This document shows, piece by piece, positions 54,703 through 64,000 of a stretch of DNA of 64,000 nt (position 1 is its first letter; every line of letters begins with the position of its first letter). Source of the stretch: Paraclostridium bifermentans (lineage in GTDB: Bacteria; Bacillota; Clostridia; Peptostreptococcales; Peptostreptococcaceae); assembly GCF_019916025.1 (NCBI RefSeq), contig NZ_CP079737.1, positions 1,240,001-1,304,000 of the forward strand, read 5' to 3'. Made by a program: the position numbers and the translations under genes. The notes under the pieces are model-generated. The model saw nothing but the letters and a program-made list of their open reading frames with translations, was not told where the DNA came from and ran no database searches.

Positions 54703-55378
54703 AAACTTTATCAAAACCTATGAACAAAAAATAAAAAATATTAAAGACGATGAAAATACAATAGCTATATTTTTAGTAGGATCAAGTAAAGATATATACA
54801 ATAAAAAAAATATCGAAAATATAACAGATATAGATCTTTTTATAGTTTCTGAACAAAACGAAGATCAAATTAGAAAACAAGAACAATTTAATGGCATAGA
54901 ATTTGATATTAATAAATTTTCTAAAAGATATATTGAATTTATGATAGATAATAAAGAATACTTTTTTATAAATGAAATGAGAAATGCAAAAGTTATATAT
55001 GATAAAAAAAATATATCTGATAAACTGATTTACTTATCTAAAGAAAAATATAATGAAGGTCCTAAAAAATTATCTAATGAAGAAATCCTTGTAATGGAAA
55101 ACACTATACTAGAGAATATATCTAGGTTAGAGAAAAAAGATGATTTTGAAAATTATGAATATGAGTTTTTGACTAATATATATCTAAAAGATATAATAAA
55201 GGGACACTTTATTATGAGTGGCAAATGGATGCCTAAGGATAAAAAAATATTTAAATATTTAAGTGAAAATGAAAAAAAATTATTTGAATTGTCAAAAAAC
55301 GTGTATAAAGACTATAACTATAATAATCTTAAAAAAGTATATGAATATGTATTTAAAAAGATTATATGTGAAAAATAA
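54695..55378 (+). CDS. Nucleotidyltransferase-like protein of unknown role in the folate operon
   Basis: About 227 residues. The segment IFLVGSSKD followed by [12 protein letters not shown] fits the GS...DxD pattern of the Pol-beta-type nucleotidyltransferase fold; the second half is helical, with conserved-looking [20 protein letters not shown]. It starts at an ATG overlapping the end of pabC by eight bases (ATGATTAA) and precedes folE by 26 bases, so it is clearly part of the operon. It could be an enzyme acting on a nucleotide or a housekeeping transferase; I cannot name it. Confidence 0.75.
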   Translation: MIKNFIKTYEQKIKNIKDDENTIAIFLVGSSKDIYNKKNIENITDIDLFIVSEQNEDQIRKQEQFNGIEFDINKFSKRYIEFMIDNKEYFFINEMRNAKVIYDKKNISDKLIYLSKEKYNEGPKKLSNEEILVMENTILENISRLEKKDDFENYEYEFLTNIYLKDIIKGHFIMSGKWMPKDKKIFKYLSENEKKLFELSKNVYKDYNYNNLKKVYEYVFKKIICEK

Positions 55379-55404
55379 TTACTAATTTTAAGGGGGGCAA
55401 TTAT

Positions 55405-55977
55405 ATGCATAATGTAGATAAGAAAAAAATAGAAAATGCAGTAAGAGATATTTTAGAAGCGATAGGTGAAGATCCAAATAGAGAAGGATTACTAGATACT
55501 CCAAGTAGAGTTGCAAAAATGTATGAAGAGATATTTTCAGGAATACATAAAGACCCTAGAGATCATTTGAAAATACTTTTCCAATCTGAACAACATGAAG
55601 AATTAGTTTTAGTTAAAGATATACCTTTTTATTCTTGCTGTGAACATCATTTAGTGCCATTCTTTGGTAAAGCTCATGTTGCTTACCTACCTAAAGATGG
55701 AAGGCTAACAGGACTTTCTAAATTAGCTAGAGTAATTGAAGACTTAGCTAAAAGACCTCAACTTCAAGAAAGAATAACTAAAGATACAGCAGATATTATA
55801 ATGGAAGAACTAAAACCGTATGGAGTTATAGTTGTAGTTGAAGCTGAACATATGTGTATGACTATGAGAGGTGTAAAAAAACCAGGATCTAAAACTATAA
55901 CTTCAGCAGTAAGAGGTATATTTGAAAAGAACATAGCTGCAAGAGCAGAAGCTATGAGTTTAATTAACATGAGATAG
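55405..55977 (+). CDS. folE: GTP cyclohydrolase I
   Basis: 190 residues of the classic FolE type. Zinc ligands are in [13 protein letters not shown] (C79, with H81/H82) and the later cysteine in [30 protein letters not shown] and GLSKLARV are also typical. It makes 7,8-dihydroneopterin triphosphate from GTP, the first pterin step. AGGGGGG precedes the ATG. Confidence 0.97.
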   Translation: MHNVDKKKIENAVRDILEAIGEDPNREGLLDTPSRVAKMYEEIFSGIHKDPRDHLKILFQSEQHEELVLVKDIPFYSCCEHHLVPFFGKAHVAYLPKDGRLTGLSKLARVIEDLAKRPQLQERITKDTADIIMEELKPYGVIVVVEAEHMCMTMRGVKKPGSKTITSAVRGIFEKNIAARAEAMSLINMR

Positions 55978-55987
55978 GAGCGATTAG

Positions 55988-56779
55988 ATGTTTGAATATG
56001 GCAAAAAAACTTATATAATGGGAATTTTAAATGTTACTCCAGATAGTTTTTCAGATGGAGGAAGTTATACAAGTATAGAAAAAGCTTTAAATCATGCGAA
56101 AGAAATGATAGATAGTGGAGCAGATATAATAGATTTAGGTGGAGAATCAACTAGACCCGGACACCAAATAGTAGATGCTGAAGAAGAATTGAGAAGAGTT
56201 TTACCGGTTGTTAAAGAATTAAAAAAACAGCTAAATGTTAAAGTTTCTGTAGATACATATAAAGCTATTGTAGCAGAAGAAACTTTAAAGTTAGGTGCTG
56301 ATATGATAAATGATGTTTGGGGGCTTAGAAAAGATCCAAATATGGCAAGTGTTATAGCAAAATATGATGCGCATGTATGTATAATGCATAATCAAGATGG
56401 AACAGATTATGATAAAGATATAATGGAATCTATTAAGAAATTTTTAATAGAAAGTATAAAAATAGCTAAAAGTGCTGGAATAGATGATAGAAAAATTGTG
56501 CTAGACCCAGGTATAGGATTTGGAAAAACATTAGAACAAAACATAGAGGTTATGGCAAGGCTAGATGAATTAAAAGATCTAGGATATCCAATTCTTCTAG
56601 GTACATCAAGAAAGTCTATGATAGGGAAAATTTTAGATTTAGAACCTAAAGATAGAGTGGAAGGAACTATAGCAACTACCGTATTAGGAATTAAATCTGG
56701 AGTAGATATTGTTAGAGTACATGATGTATTAGAAAATATAAGAGCGATAAAAGTGGCAGATGCTATATGCAGAAGGTAG
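55988..56779 (+). CDS. folP: Dihydropteroate synthase
   Basis: 263 residues, TIM barrel. Signatures: MGILNVTPDSFSDGG at the start, DLGGESTRPGH near residue 57, NDVWGL, LDPGIGFGKT and LLGTSRKSMIG, VRVHDV at the end. It joins pABA (made by the first three genes) to the pterin pyrophosphate. This is the target of sulfonamides; the sulfonamide-contact loops look normal. Ten bases after folE. Confidence 0.97.
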   Translation: MFEYGKKTYIMGILNVTPDSFSDGGSYTSIEKALNHAKEMIDSGADIIDLGGESTRPGHQIVDAEEELRRVLPVVKELKKQLNVKVSVDTYKAIVAEETLKLGADMINDVWGLRKDPNMASVIAKYDAHVCIMHNQDGTDYDKDIMESIKKFLIESIKIAKSAGIDDRKIVLDPGIGFGKTLEQNIEVMARLDELKDLGYPILLGTSRKSMIGKILDLEPKDRVEGTIATTVLGIKSGVDIVRVHDVLENIRAIKVADAICRR

Positions 56780-56786
56780 GTATAAA

Positions 56787-57152
56787 ATGGATAAAATATT
56801 ATTAAGCAATATGGGGTTTTATGGCTATCATGGAGTTTTTAAAGAAGAAAGTGAATTAGGACAAAAGTTTTTTATAGATATGGAGTTATATCTAGATACA
56901 AAAGAAGCAGGCTTAACCGATCAAATGGAAAAGTCTGTAAGCTATGGCGATGTATATGAGTTAGTAAAAAAAATAGTAGAGAACAAAAGATTTAACTTAC
57001 TAGAGGCCTTAGCTGAGAGCATATCTAAAGAAGTTTTAGGTGAGTTTGGATTAATTCAAGAGGTTATGGTTCGAGTGAAAAAACCAGAAGCTCCTGTTCC
57101 GGGTATTTATGATTACTTTGGAGTTGAGATAAGGAGAAGTAGAGATGAGTAA
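56787..57152 (+). CDS. folB: Dihydroneopterin aldolase
   Basis: 121 residues of the T-fold. MGFYGYHGVFKEESELGQKFFIDMEL holds the active-site tyrosine and glutamate, with SVSYGDVYELVK and VKKPEAPVPGIYDYFGVEI typical. The catalytic lysine is in RVKKPEAP. I start it at 56787, since GAAGGTAGG lies just upstream and an earlier frame start lies inside folP. It overlaps folK by eight bases. Confidence 0.95.
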   Translation: MDKILLSNMGFYGYHGVFKEESELGQKFFIDMELYLDTKEAGLTDQMEKSVSYGDVYELVKKIVENKRFNLLEALAESISKEVLGEFGLIQEVMVRVKKPEAPVPGIYDYFGVEIRRSRDE

Positions 57153-57648
57153 GTCTTATTTAGGGTTAGGAACTAATATAGGAGATAGAATAAGGTATAT
57201 AAATGAAGCTTTAAAAATTTTAAATTCTAATCCAAACATAAATATAACTAAAAAGTCAAAGCTTTATGAAACAAAAGCTTGGGGGTATAAAGAGCAAGCA
57301 GATTTTTTGAATATGTGTATTGAAATAGAGACAAGCTTAAATCCGTATGAACTTTTAAATGCTTGTCAGGGTGTAGAAAAAGATTTAAACAGAGAAAGAA
57401 AAATCAGATGGGGGCCAAGAACAATAGATGTTGATATATTATTTTTTAATGATATAATTTTACAAGAAGAAAATTTAGAAATTCCTCATCCAAGAATAAA
57501 GGAAAGAGCATTTGTATTGATACCACTTATAGATTTAAATGATAAACTAAAAATAGATAATATAAGTATAAATGAATACCTAAAATCTTTGACGACTGAG
57601 GAAAGAGAAGAAGTAAAGGAGTTTATAGGTAATGAAAAATCTATTTAG
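57145..57648 (+). CDS. folK: Hydroxymethyldihydropterin pyrophosphokinase
   Basis: 167 residues of usual HPPK length. [12 protein letters not shown] at the start, [10 protein letters not shown], and the signature [14 protein letters not shown] with its two metal-binding aspartates. It adds pyrophosphate to 6-hydroxymethyl-dihydropterin for FolP. Overlaps the DAHP synthase gene by 17 bases. Confidence 0.96.
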   Translation: MSKSYLGLGTNIGDRIRYINEALKILNSNPNINITKKSKLYETKAWGYKEQADFLNMCIEIETSLNPYELLNACQGVEKDLNRERKIRWGPRTIDVDILFFNDIILQEENLEIPHPRIKERAFVLIPLIDLNDKLKIDNISINEYLKSLTTEEREEVKEFIGNEKSI

Positions 57649-58405
57649 TAATGATTTAAATATAAATATAACTGAGAATTTAGAAATACCAAATGATAAA
57701 ATTATAATGGCAGGGCCTTGTGCTATAGAAAGTTATGAACAACTTTTAGAAACTGCAAAATTTATAAAATCAAATGGAGCAAACATGTTAAGAGGTGGAG
57801 CTTTTAAACCAAGAACATCTCCAAAATCTTTCCAAGGTTTAAAAGAAGAAGGACTAGAAATTTTAAAAGCTGTAAAGAAAGAAACTAACTTACCAGTTAT
57901 AACTGAGCTTATGGATGCTAGAGATTTAGATAAGTTATATGAAGTAGCAGATGTAATTCAGATAGGGTCTAGAAATATGCAAAACTTTACTCTTTTAAGT
58001 GAAGTAGGTAAACAAGATAAACCGGTAATGTTAAAAAGAGGAATAAGTTCCACAATAACAGAATGGATAGGGGCAGCTGAATATATTGCAATAGGTGGAA
58101 ACAATAAAATCATAATGTGTGAAAGAGGAATAAGAACATATAATGATTATACTAGAAACACATTAGATATAGCAGCAGTACCTATAATAAAAAAAGAAAC
58201 AAATCTTCCTGTTATAGTAGACCCTAGCCATGCAACTGGAGTTAGATATTTAGTTAAACCAATGTCTATAGCTTCACTAGCAGCAGGAGCAGATGGTATA
58301 ATGGTTGAAGTTCATCCTAATCCGAGTGAAGCTTTATCGGATGGTCCTCAATCTCTTCATTTTGAAGAGTTTAAAGATTTAATGGAAAGTATAAAAAAAT
58401 TATAA
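57632..58405 (+). CDS. aroF: 3-Deoxy-7-phosphoheptulonate (DAHP) synthase, AroA-beta type
   Basis: 257 residues of the type I-beta class. [54 protein letters not shown] and [10 protein letters not shown] are all conserved. It condenses phosphoenolpyruvate and erythrose 4-phosphate, starting the route to chorismate that PabAB uses. There is no N-terminal ferredoxin-like or chorismate-mutase regulatory domain, so feedback control is not evident. Ending the folate operon, it may raise chorismate supply for pABA. Confidence 0.94.
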   Translation: MKNLFSNDLNINITENLEIPNDKIIMAGPCAIESYEQLLETAKFIKSNGANMLRGGAFKPRTSPKSFQGLKEEGLEILKAVKKETNLPVITELMDARDLDKLYEVADVIQIGSRNMQNFTLLSEVGKQDKPVMLKRGISSTITEWIGAAEYIAIGGNNKIIMCERGIRTYNDYTRNTLDIAAVPIIKKETNLPVIVDPSHATGVRYLVKPMSIASLAAGADGIMVEVHPNPSEALSDGPQSLHFEEFKDLMESIKKL

Positions 58406-58410
58406 AAAAT

Positions 58411-58436
58411 TAAGAGGCTTTAAGCCTCTTTTATTT
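58411..58436 (+). terminator. Terminator of the pab-fol-aroF operon
   Basis: AAGAGGCTT (58412-58420) pairs with AAGCCTCTT (58422-58430), followed by TTATTTTTTG. The 230 bases that follow carry only the dnaG promoter. Confidence 0.9.
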
Positions 58437-58600
58437 TTTGTTTTTAAAAATAAATTTGTAAAAATTAAAAAAATAGTATTGAATTTATGTTAATTATACA
58501 AAATAGTAAAGTGATATTTTTAATTTGCTAAATTGAAAAATAAAATTAGATGAAAAAGAAGGAATTGAATAAAAAAAGTCGAATTATGTATAATGAATAT

Positions 58601-58628
58601 TTGACAAATTTCTAATATGTTGTAAAAT
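58601..58628 (+). promoter_or_regulatory. Sigma-A promoter of dnaG-rpoD
   Basis: TTGACA (58601-58606) and TAAAAT (58623-58628), 16 bases apart, 37 bases before the dnaG start. Confidence 0.75.
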
Positions 58629-58664
58629 AGTAATGTTAAAAAAATTACACCAGAAGGTGATAAT

Positions 58665-60482
58665 ATGAATGATATAAAAGATATAATAGAAGAAATTAAA
58701 TCCAGATCTGATATAGTAAAGGTAATATCAGACTACATTAAAGTACAGCAATCGGGAATAAACTACAAAGGATTATGCCCATTTCATGGGGAAAAAACAC
58801 CTTCATTTTACATAAATACATCAAAGCAAATATATAAATGTTTTGGATGTGGAGAAGGTGGAGATGTAATAAACTTCGTTATGAAGATAGAAAATCTTGA
58901 ATTTATGGATGCGGTCAAATTGTTAGCCAAAGATTGTGGAATAGAAATAAACACAAACATGGATGAGCAATCTAAAATTAGGATGGAAAAGGTTAAGAAG
59001 ATTCAAGACATAAATACAGAAGCTGCCAGATATTATTTTTCAAATTTAATTAAAGAGAAAAATTATGGGTATGAATATTTAAGAAGAAGAGGTCTTGATG
59101 ACAGAATCATAAAGAAGTTTGGTTTAGGATATGCGCCTAAGGCATGGACTAATCTTATGGAATACTTAATTAGTAAAGGCTATGATAAAGAAACACTTGT
59201 TGAATGCGGTCTCGTTACATATAAAAAAGATGGAAACAAATATTATGACAGGTTCATAAACAGAGTTATATTTCCAATATTTGACTATAGAGGAAATGTT
59301 ATAGGATTTGGAGGAAGGGTTCTTGATGATTCACTTCCTAAATACTTAAACTCACCAGACACACTAGCATTTAACAAAAAGTATAATTTATATGGTCTTA
59401 ACTTTGCTAGAAAAAATATAACTGATAGAACTGTAATTCTAGTAGAAGGATATATGGACTTGATTTCATTGTATCAATATGGAATAAGAAATGTGTGTGC
59501 TACACTTGGAACAGCCCTTACGATAGATCAAGGGAATTTATTAAAAAGATATGTAGATACAGTTGTAATTTCTTATGACTCAGACGATGCAGGGGTTAAG
59601 GCCACGCTAAGAGCTATAGATATATTAACTAGCGTAGGTATAAATGTTAAAGTTTTAAATTTAAAAGATGTAAAAGACCCAGATGAGTTTATAAGAAAAT
59701 ATGGTCTTGAAGGATACCAAAAATCCATAGCAGATGCTGTTCACTATATTAGATATAAAATAGTTAAATGCAAAGAAAATTATGATTTATCTAAAGATGA
59801 ACAAAGATTAAAGTTTACTAAAGAGTCTACAAAGATAATAAAAGGTTTAAAAAGTCCAGTTGATATAGATTACTATATAAACTTTTTAAGCTCAGAAAGT
59901 AAAATAGGTGTAGAATCCTTAAAAAAAGAAGTCTATGGAAAGAGTTATAAGTCTAATTATAATCCAAAGCTTAAAAATGATAGACATGTTCAAATAGATA
60001 AAAATGCATATAAAAGACCGACTATAATAAATAATGGAAATGAAATTATAGAAAAAACATTAATTAGATTGCTTTTAGAAGAAAAAGAAATAAGAAGATT
60101 ATTAATTTTAAAATTAGATGAAAATGATTTTACATTAAATGAAAATAAAGAAATTTTAAAATTCATAATTAAAAATGAAGAAATGGATAAAATAACTATT
60201 GACAAATTAAAAAGTTTAAACTTATCCGAAGATTATCTTTTGAATTTGTATAGTATGAAGATAGAAAATATTAATGTTAATGACAAAAAGAGTATAGAAG
60301 AGATAGTTAAACAAATAAAAAGAAATAAGCTTCAAAATGATATAGATAATTTATTGAAGAAGCAAAAAGAATTAGAAAATGGAAAGTCTAATGATAATTC
60401 AAATGCGAAAGAGGTAGATGTACAAGTTATGGAAATTGCTATAAAGATAGTTGAACTAAGAAAAACATTACAAAATATATAA
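58665..60482 (+). CDS. dnaG: DNA primase
   Basis: 605 residues. The zinc-binding domain has C38, H41, C59 and C62 (GLCPFHGEKTPSF, YKCFGCGEGGD). The catalytic core includes FGLGYAP, FPIFDYRGNVIGFGGR, and the TOPRIM motifs VEGYMD and SYDSDDAG. The C-terminal helicase-binding domain (from about residue 445) ends in a lysine-rich helix. It makes RNA primers at the replication fork. Followed 18 bases later by rpoD, the usual macromolecular-synthesis arrangement. Confidence 0.97.
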   Translation: MNDIKDIIEEIKSRSDIVKVISDYIKVQQSGINYKGLCPFHGEKTPSFYINTSKQIYKCFGCGEGGDVINFVMKIENLEFMDAVKLLAKDCGIEINTNMDEQSKIRMEKVKKIQDINTEAARYYFSNLIKEKNYGYEYLRRRGLDDRIIKKFGLGYAPKAWTNLMEYLISKGYDKETLVECGLVTYKKDGNKYYDRFINRVIFPIFDYRGNVIGFGGRVLDDSLPKYLNSPDTLAFNKKYNLYGLNFARKNITDRTVILVEGYMDLISLYQYGIRNVCATLGTALTIDQGNLLKRYVDTVVISYDSDDAGVKATLRAIDILTSVGINVKVLNLKDVKDPDEFIRKYGLEGYQKSIADAVHYIRYKIVKCKENYDLSKDEQRLKFTKESTKIIKGLKSPVDIDYYINFLSSESKIGVESLKKEVYGKSYKSNYNPKLKNDRHVQIDKNAYKRPTIINNGNEIIEKTLIRLLLEEKEIRRLLILKLDENDFTLNENKEILKFIIKNEEMDKITIDKLKSLNLSEDYLLNLYSMKIENINVNDKKSIEEIVKQIKRNKLQNDIDNLLKKQKELENGKSNDNSNAKEVDVQVMEIAIKIVELRKTLQNI

Positions 60483-60500
60483 AGGAAGGGAGGCTGAAGT

Positions 60501-61673
60501 ATGGAAACTAAAACACCAAAAAAAGAATCTAAAAGAGTAACAGCAAAATCACTTATAGAAAAGGGTAAAAAGCAAGGAAGTCTTACACTTATGGAAATAA
60601 TGGAAGCTTTCTCTGAAACAGAATTAGATAAAGATCAAGTTGAAAACTTATATGAGACCCTTGGAAACTTAGGAATTGAAGTAATTCAAAAGAAAGAAGA
60701 AAAAGCTGATGCAGATATAGAATTTACTTCAGAAGATATGGATGTATCAAACATGGATATAGATGATAGTATTGATGAGGATATATCTAAAGAAGAAAAT
60801 ACTATGGAAATTGAACAAATAGACTTAACTCTTCCAAAAGGAATAAGTATAGATGACCCAGTTAGAATGTATTTAAAAGAAATTGGGAAAATACCTCTAC
60901 TTAAGCCTCATGAAGAATCTGAACTTGCAAGAAGAATGCATGAAGGTGATGAAATAGCTAAACAAAGATTAGTTGAAGCCAACTTAAGACTTGTTGTAAG
61001 TATAGCAAAGAGATATGTAGGAAGAGGAATGTTATTTTTAGATCTAATACAAGAAGGAAATTTAGGTCTTATAAAAGCTGTTGAAAAGTTTGACTATACA
61101 AAAGGGTTTAAATTTAGTACTTATGCTACATGGTGGATAAGACAAGCTATAACTCGTGCAATAGCAGACCAAGCTAGAACTATAAGAATACCTGTTCATA
61201 TGGTTGAAACTATAAATAAATTAATAAGAGTTTCTAGACAATTACTACAGGAATTAGGTAGAGATCCAAAACCTGAAGAAATTGCAAAAGAAATGGATAT
61301 GACAGAAGATAAAGTTAGAGAAATTATGAAAATTGCTCAAGATCCGGTATCTTTAGAAACTCCTATAGGTGAAGAAGAAGATAGTCATTTAGGAGACTTT
61401 ATACCAGATGACGATGCTCCAGCTCCAGCAGAAGCTGCAGCATATTCTTTATTAAAAGAGCAAATAGAAGAAGTTTTAGGTTCGTTAAATGAAAGAGAGC
61501 AAAAAGTTTTAAAACTAAGATTTGGATTAGAAGATGGACGTGCTAGAACTCTTGAAGAAGTAGGTAAAGAGTTTGATGTAACAAGAGAAAGAATAAGACA
61601 AATAGAAGCTAAAGCTTTAAGAAAATTAAGACATCCAAGTAGATCTAAAAAGCTTAGAGATTACTTAGATTAA
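60501..61673 (+). CDS. rpoD: Primary RNA polymerase sigma factor (sigma-70/sigma-A)
   Basis: 390 residues. Region 1.1-like and acidic N-terminal part (to about 115), region 1.2 ([15 protein letters not shown]), regions 2.1-2.4 ([41 protein letters not shown]), region 3 and region 4.2 ([20 protein letters not shown]). It directs transcription of housekeeping genes. An AAGGAAGGGAGG ribosome site precedes the ATG, and a terminator follows. Confidence 0.98.
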   Translation: METKTPKKESKRVTAKSLIEKGKKQGSLTLMEIMEAFSETELDKDQVENLYETLGNLGIEVIQKKEEKADADIEFTSEDMDVSNMDIDDSIDEDISKEENTMEIEQIDLTLPKGISIDDPVRMYLKEIGKIPLLKPHEESELARRMHEGDEIAKQRLVEANLRLVVSIAKRYVGRGMLFLDLIQEGNLGLIKAVEKFDYTKGFKFSTYATWWIRQAITRAIADQARTIRIPVHMVETINKLIRVSRQLLQELGRDPKPEEIAKEMDMTEDKVREIMKIAQDPVSLETPIGEEEDSHLGDFIPDDDAPAPAEAAAYSLLKEQIEEVLGSLNEREQKVLKLRFGLEDGRARTLEEVGKEFDVTRERIRQIEAKALRKLRHPSRSKKLRDYLD

Positions 61674-61676
61674 TAA

Positions 61677-61708
61677 AAAAATTCGTCTATAATAGGCGAA
61701 TTTTTATG
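61677..61708 (+). terminator. Terminator or attenuator after rpoD
   Basis: AAAAATTCGTCTA (61677-61689) pairs with TAGGCGAATTTTT (61693-61705) with one T-G pair, and T's at the end. The trmK gene begins only 33 bases later, so some read-through is probable. Confidence 0.78.
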
Positions 61709-61740
61709 TATATAAAAGATATATGAAAGGACGACGAAAA

Positions 61741-62427
61741 TTGAAGTTAACAGATAGATTATTAAAAATAGCAAGTCTTGTAGACGAAGGGAAAAAAATC
61801 GCAGATATTGGGACGGATCATGGATATATACCAGTATTTCTTCTAAATAATAAAAAGATAGATTTTGCTATATTGGCAGATGTGAATAAAGGGCCTTTAG
61901 AAAATGCAAAAAAAGAAGTTAGACATAATAAATTAGATGATAAAGTTGATTTAAGACTAGGGTCAGGAATAGAAGTTTTAAATGATAATGAAGTAGATGA
62001 AATTATAATAGCAGGTATGGGTGGTATACTTATAGGGGAACTACTAGAAGTGAAAAAAAGTGTTGCTCAAAATGCTGAAAAGCTTATATTACAACCAATG
62101 CAAGCACAAGCTGAACTTAGAAAATATCTTTATAATAACGGATTTGAAGTTATAGATGAAGTTTTAGTAAAAGAAGACTTTAGAATATATGAAATAATAG
62201 TAGCTAAATATACTGGAAGAAAAACAGAAGTTACAGATGAAATATATTATGAAGTTTCAAAGAAACTTATAGAAAAAAAGGATGAACTTTTAGCTGAATT
62301 TTTAAATAAAAAAATATCTGCATATGAAAATATAATAAAAAAACTAGAAGGTAAAAGTGGAGAAGCTATAGAAAATAAGAGAAATGAGACTATTAAAGTT
62401 ATAGAAAAGCTTAAGGAGATGCTGTAA
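61741..62427 (+). CDS. trmK: tRNA (adenine(22)-N1)-methyltransferase
   Basis: About 228 residues. The SAM-binding motif is IADIGTDHGYIPVFLL near residue 18, with VDEIIIAGMGGILIGELL and LILQPMQAQAELRKYLYNNGF typical of TrmK; a helical coiled C-terminal part follows. It methylates A22 of tRNA. I start it at TTG 61741, nine bases after AAAGGA (61726-61731), because the ATG at 61723 has no ribosome site. It lies directly before the Nif3 gene, as in many Firmicutes. Confidence 0.92.
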   Translation: MKLTDRLLKIASLVDEGKKIADIGTDHGYIPVFLLNNKKIDFAILADVNKGPLENAKKEVRHNKLDDKVDLRLGSGIEVLNDNEVDEIIIAGMGGILIGELLEVKKSVAQNAEKLILQPMQAQAELRKYLYNNGFEVIDEVLVKEDFRIYEIIVAKYTGRKTEVTDEIYYEVSKKLIEKKDELLAEFLNKKISAYENIIKKLEGKSGEAIENKRNETIKVIEKLKEML

Positions 62428-63525
62428 ATGAAACTTAAAAGTTTTATAAAAAAAATAGAACAAAAATATCCTCTTAATTTAGCGTATGATTGGGATAATG
62501 TAGGCCTTATAGTAGGAGATTATGAACAGGAAGTTAAAAGAGTAATGGTTTGTTTAGAAGCTAATGAAAAAGTTGTAGATGAAGCCATAGATAAAGATAT
62601 AAATATGATAATAACTCATCATCCTTTTATTTTTTCTAAAATGCAAAAAGTTACCACTTCAGATTTAAAAGGGAAATTAATACATAAATTAATAAAAAAT
62701 AATATATCAATATATTCTATGCATACTAATTTTGATATAGCTTTTGACGGATTGAATGATTATTTTGTAGAAATGTTAGAACTTGAAAATGTGAAAATTT
62801 TAGATAAAACTAGCAGTGAAAATCTATACAAACTAGCAGTTTATGTACCAAAGACACATATAGATGATGTAAGAATAGCTTTAGGAAATTCTGGAGCTGG
62901 ACACTTAGGAAACTATAAAGATTGCTCATTCACTACTGAAGGCGAAGGTAGATTTAAGCCTTGTGATGGAGCGAATCCTTATATTGGAGAGACTAACGCA
63001 TTAGAAAGCGTTCATGAAGTTAAAATAGAAACTATAGTTCCTCAAAAAATATTAGACAAAGTTATAAGTGAAATGATTAAATCACATCCATATGAAGAAG
63101 TTGCATATGACTTATATAAGCTAGAAAATAAAGGGGAAGCTGTAGGGCTTGGAAGGTACGGAAAACTTAAATCCAAAATGACATTTAAAGATTTAGGAAT
63201 GATACTTAAAGAAAAACTAGATATAAAACACTTAAGAGTAGTAGGCGAATTAGATAGCGTTGTATCTAAAGTTGCAATAGTTACAGGCTCAGGTGCTGAT
63301 ATGGTAAAAAAAGCATATAAATCAGGTTGTGATGTTTTAATAACTGGAGATATTAAATATCATGATGCTCAAGATACTCTTGATATGGGAATGAAAGTGA
63401 TTGACTGTGGGCATTTTGATACTGAAAAAGTATTTTCAGATATAATGTTTGATTATGTAAAAACTGAATTTGACATAGATGTTATAAAAAGTGATGTAAA
63501 TTTAAATCCTTTTGATATAATATAA
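62428..63525 (+). CDS. Nif3-like dinuclear-metal hexameric protein (YqfO type)
   Basis: 365 residues, the long Nif3 form with a central inserted PII-like domain (about 125-225). Metal ligands include H64 and H65 in IITHHPFIF, D104 region in MHTNFDIAFDGLND, and the histidine and glutamate of DCGHFDTEK near the C terminus. The family may be a GTP cyclohydrolase 1 type 2 or metal chaperone; the role is not settled. Starts at the base after the trmK stop, so the two are coupled. Confidence 0.93.
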   Translation: MKLKSFIKKIEQKYPLNLAYDWDNVGLIVGDYEQEVKRVMVCLEANEKVVDEAIDKDINMIITHHPFIFSKMQKVTTSDLKGKLIHKLIKNNISIYSMHTNFDIAFDGLNDYFVEMLELENVKILDKTSSENLYKLAVYVPKTHIDDVRIALGNSGAGHLGNYKDCSFTTEGEGRFKPCDGANPYIGETNALESVHEVKIETIVPQKILDKVISEMIKSHPYEEVAYDLYKLENKGEAVGLGRYGKLKSKMTFKDLGMILKEKLDIKHLRVVGELDSVVSKVAIVTGSGADMVKKAYKSGCDVLITGDIKYHDAQDTLDMGMKVIDCGHFDTEKVFSDIMFDYVKTEFDIDVIKSDVNLNPFDII

Positions 63526-63533
63526 CTATGATT

Positions 63534-63562
63534 AATAGCCTTAAGATAGTCTTAAGGCTATT
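63534..63562 (+). terminator. Hairpin after the Nif3-family gene
   Basis: AATAGCCTTAAGA (63534-63546) pairs with TCTTAAGGCTATT (63550-63562), loop TAG. The T-run is short (TTTAAAA), so it may be only a partial terminator. Confidence 0.55.
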
Positions 63563-63581
63563 TAAAATATGGAGGAAAAGT

Positions 63582-64000
63582 ATGAATAATGAAAATAATG
63601 ACTTAACTTTTTCAAATCATAAAAATTATTGTGAAACAGATGGACATGATTTATCTAATTTGGAAATTGATTCAATTAAACTAAATTATGAAAAAGTATG
63701 TAATGAATGTGGTAAAGTTTATAATAATTCAAGTTTATATTGTGAAGAATGTGGGAATGAATTAATATTAACAAGTGAAAGTGAAAAAAATTTAACTATA
63801 TATAATTTATTAGATGGAGATTTGAATAAAAAAGAAAAGTTTAAAATGTGGATAAATGATCTAGAAATTAAAAGAAGGATTTTAGCTCCATTATTTTCTA
63901 TTTGTGTACTATTTGTAATATCTATATGGATAAAACTTTTTATAAATTTTGCAGGGTTAGAAGTAAATAAATTTTTAAATATATCGAGTATTATTTTAGC
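63582..64000 (+). CDS. Zinc-ribbon membrane protein, 3' end cut by window
   Basis: 139 residues are visible, from an ATG seven bases after GGAGG. It begins MNNENNDLTFSNHKN and has a zinc ribbon CNECGKVYNNSSLYCEECG (two CxxC pairs), a linker, and then a basic stretch and membrane helices (ILAPLFSICVLFVISIWIKLF) continuing past the window end. The layout resembles zinc-ribbon membrane proteins of unknown function common in Firmicutes. Confidence 0.75.
   Translation, partial: MNNENNDLTFSNHKNYCETDGHDLSNLEIDSIKLNYEKVCNECGKVYNNSSLYCEECGNELILTSESEKNLTIYNLLDGDLNKKEKFKMWINDLEIKRRILAPLFSICVLFVISIWIKLFINFAGLEVNKFLNISSIIL

Overview
The window is very AT-rich, with tight Shine-Dalgarno-driven genes, many TTG/GTG starts and hairpin/T-run terminators. 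It looks like the chromosome of a spore-forming anaerobic Clostridia member. The best lineage clue is a peroxiredoxin-chitinase fusion resembling the CotE spore-coat protein of Clostridioides difficile, supported by a SpoIVB-like S55 protease, a PdaA-like deacetylase and a double-cubane cluster protein pair. I would place it in or near Peptostreptococcaceae; the species cannot be named from sequence alone. No tRNA, rRNA, insertion sequence, prophage or CRISPR array was seen.

Layout. 1-12,000: a cut-off Crp/Fnr-type protein, a LysR regulator, a divergent AspT/SucE-type transporter, a CoA transferase, and then a complete methylmalonyl-CoA cluster: two-subunit B12-dependent mutase, MeaB chaperone, epimerase and the four-subunit Na+-pumping methylmalonyl-CoA decarboxylase. 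Together these read as a succinate-to-propionate pathway that conserves energy as a sodium gradient. 12,300-17,900: a small protein with its ribosome site in a hairpin, then a galactosamine/tagatose-type amino-sugar operon (AgaS, aldolase, sugar-phosphate kinase, BadF-type kinase) next to an AraC regulator. 18,000-20,700: cinA, a HAD phosphatase and a DJ-1 protein. 20,700-23,400: a sigma-54 activator and a divergent EamA transporter, with a textbook -24/-12 promoter and three 20-bp palindromic upstream sites.

23,300-34,900: mixed single genes (radical SAM, small membrane proteins, Dph6-like ATPase, SpoIVB-like protease, secreted PHP-domain protein, Na/Pi symporter-like protein, PdaA, pyridoxal kinase family, Na+/Ca2+ exchanger), mostly separated by bidirectional terminators. 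34,900-40,500: the double-cubane protein and its activator ATPase, an NhaC-family transporter behind a lysine riboswitch, and the CotE-like coat protein. 40,600-51,900: a run of poorly characterised genes including a PP2C phosphatase, two membrane-anchored TPR-like proteins, a WG-repeat protein, LrgAB, a YitT protein, a MORN-repeat protein, a CAP-domain protein and an exported polysaccharide deacetylase.

51,900-58,400: one operon from a consensus promoter encoding pABA and folate synthesis (pabA, pabB, pabC, an unknown nucleotidyltransferase-like gene, folE, folP, folB, folK) and ending in a DAHP synthase that feeds chorismate. 58,600-63,500: dnaG-rpoD followed by trmK and a Nif3-family gene, then the start of a zinc-ribbon membrane protein cut by the window edge.
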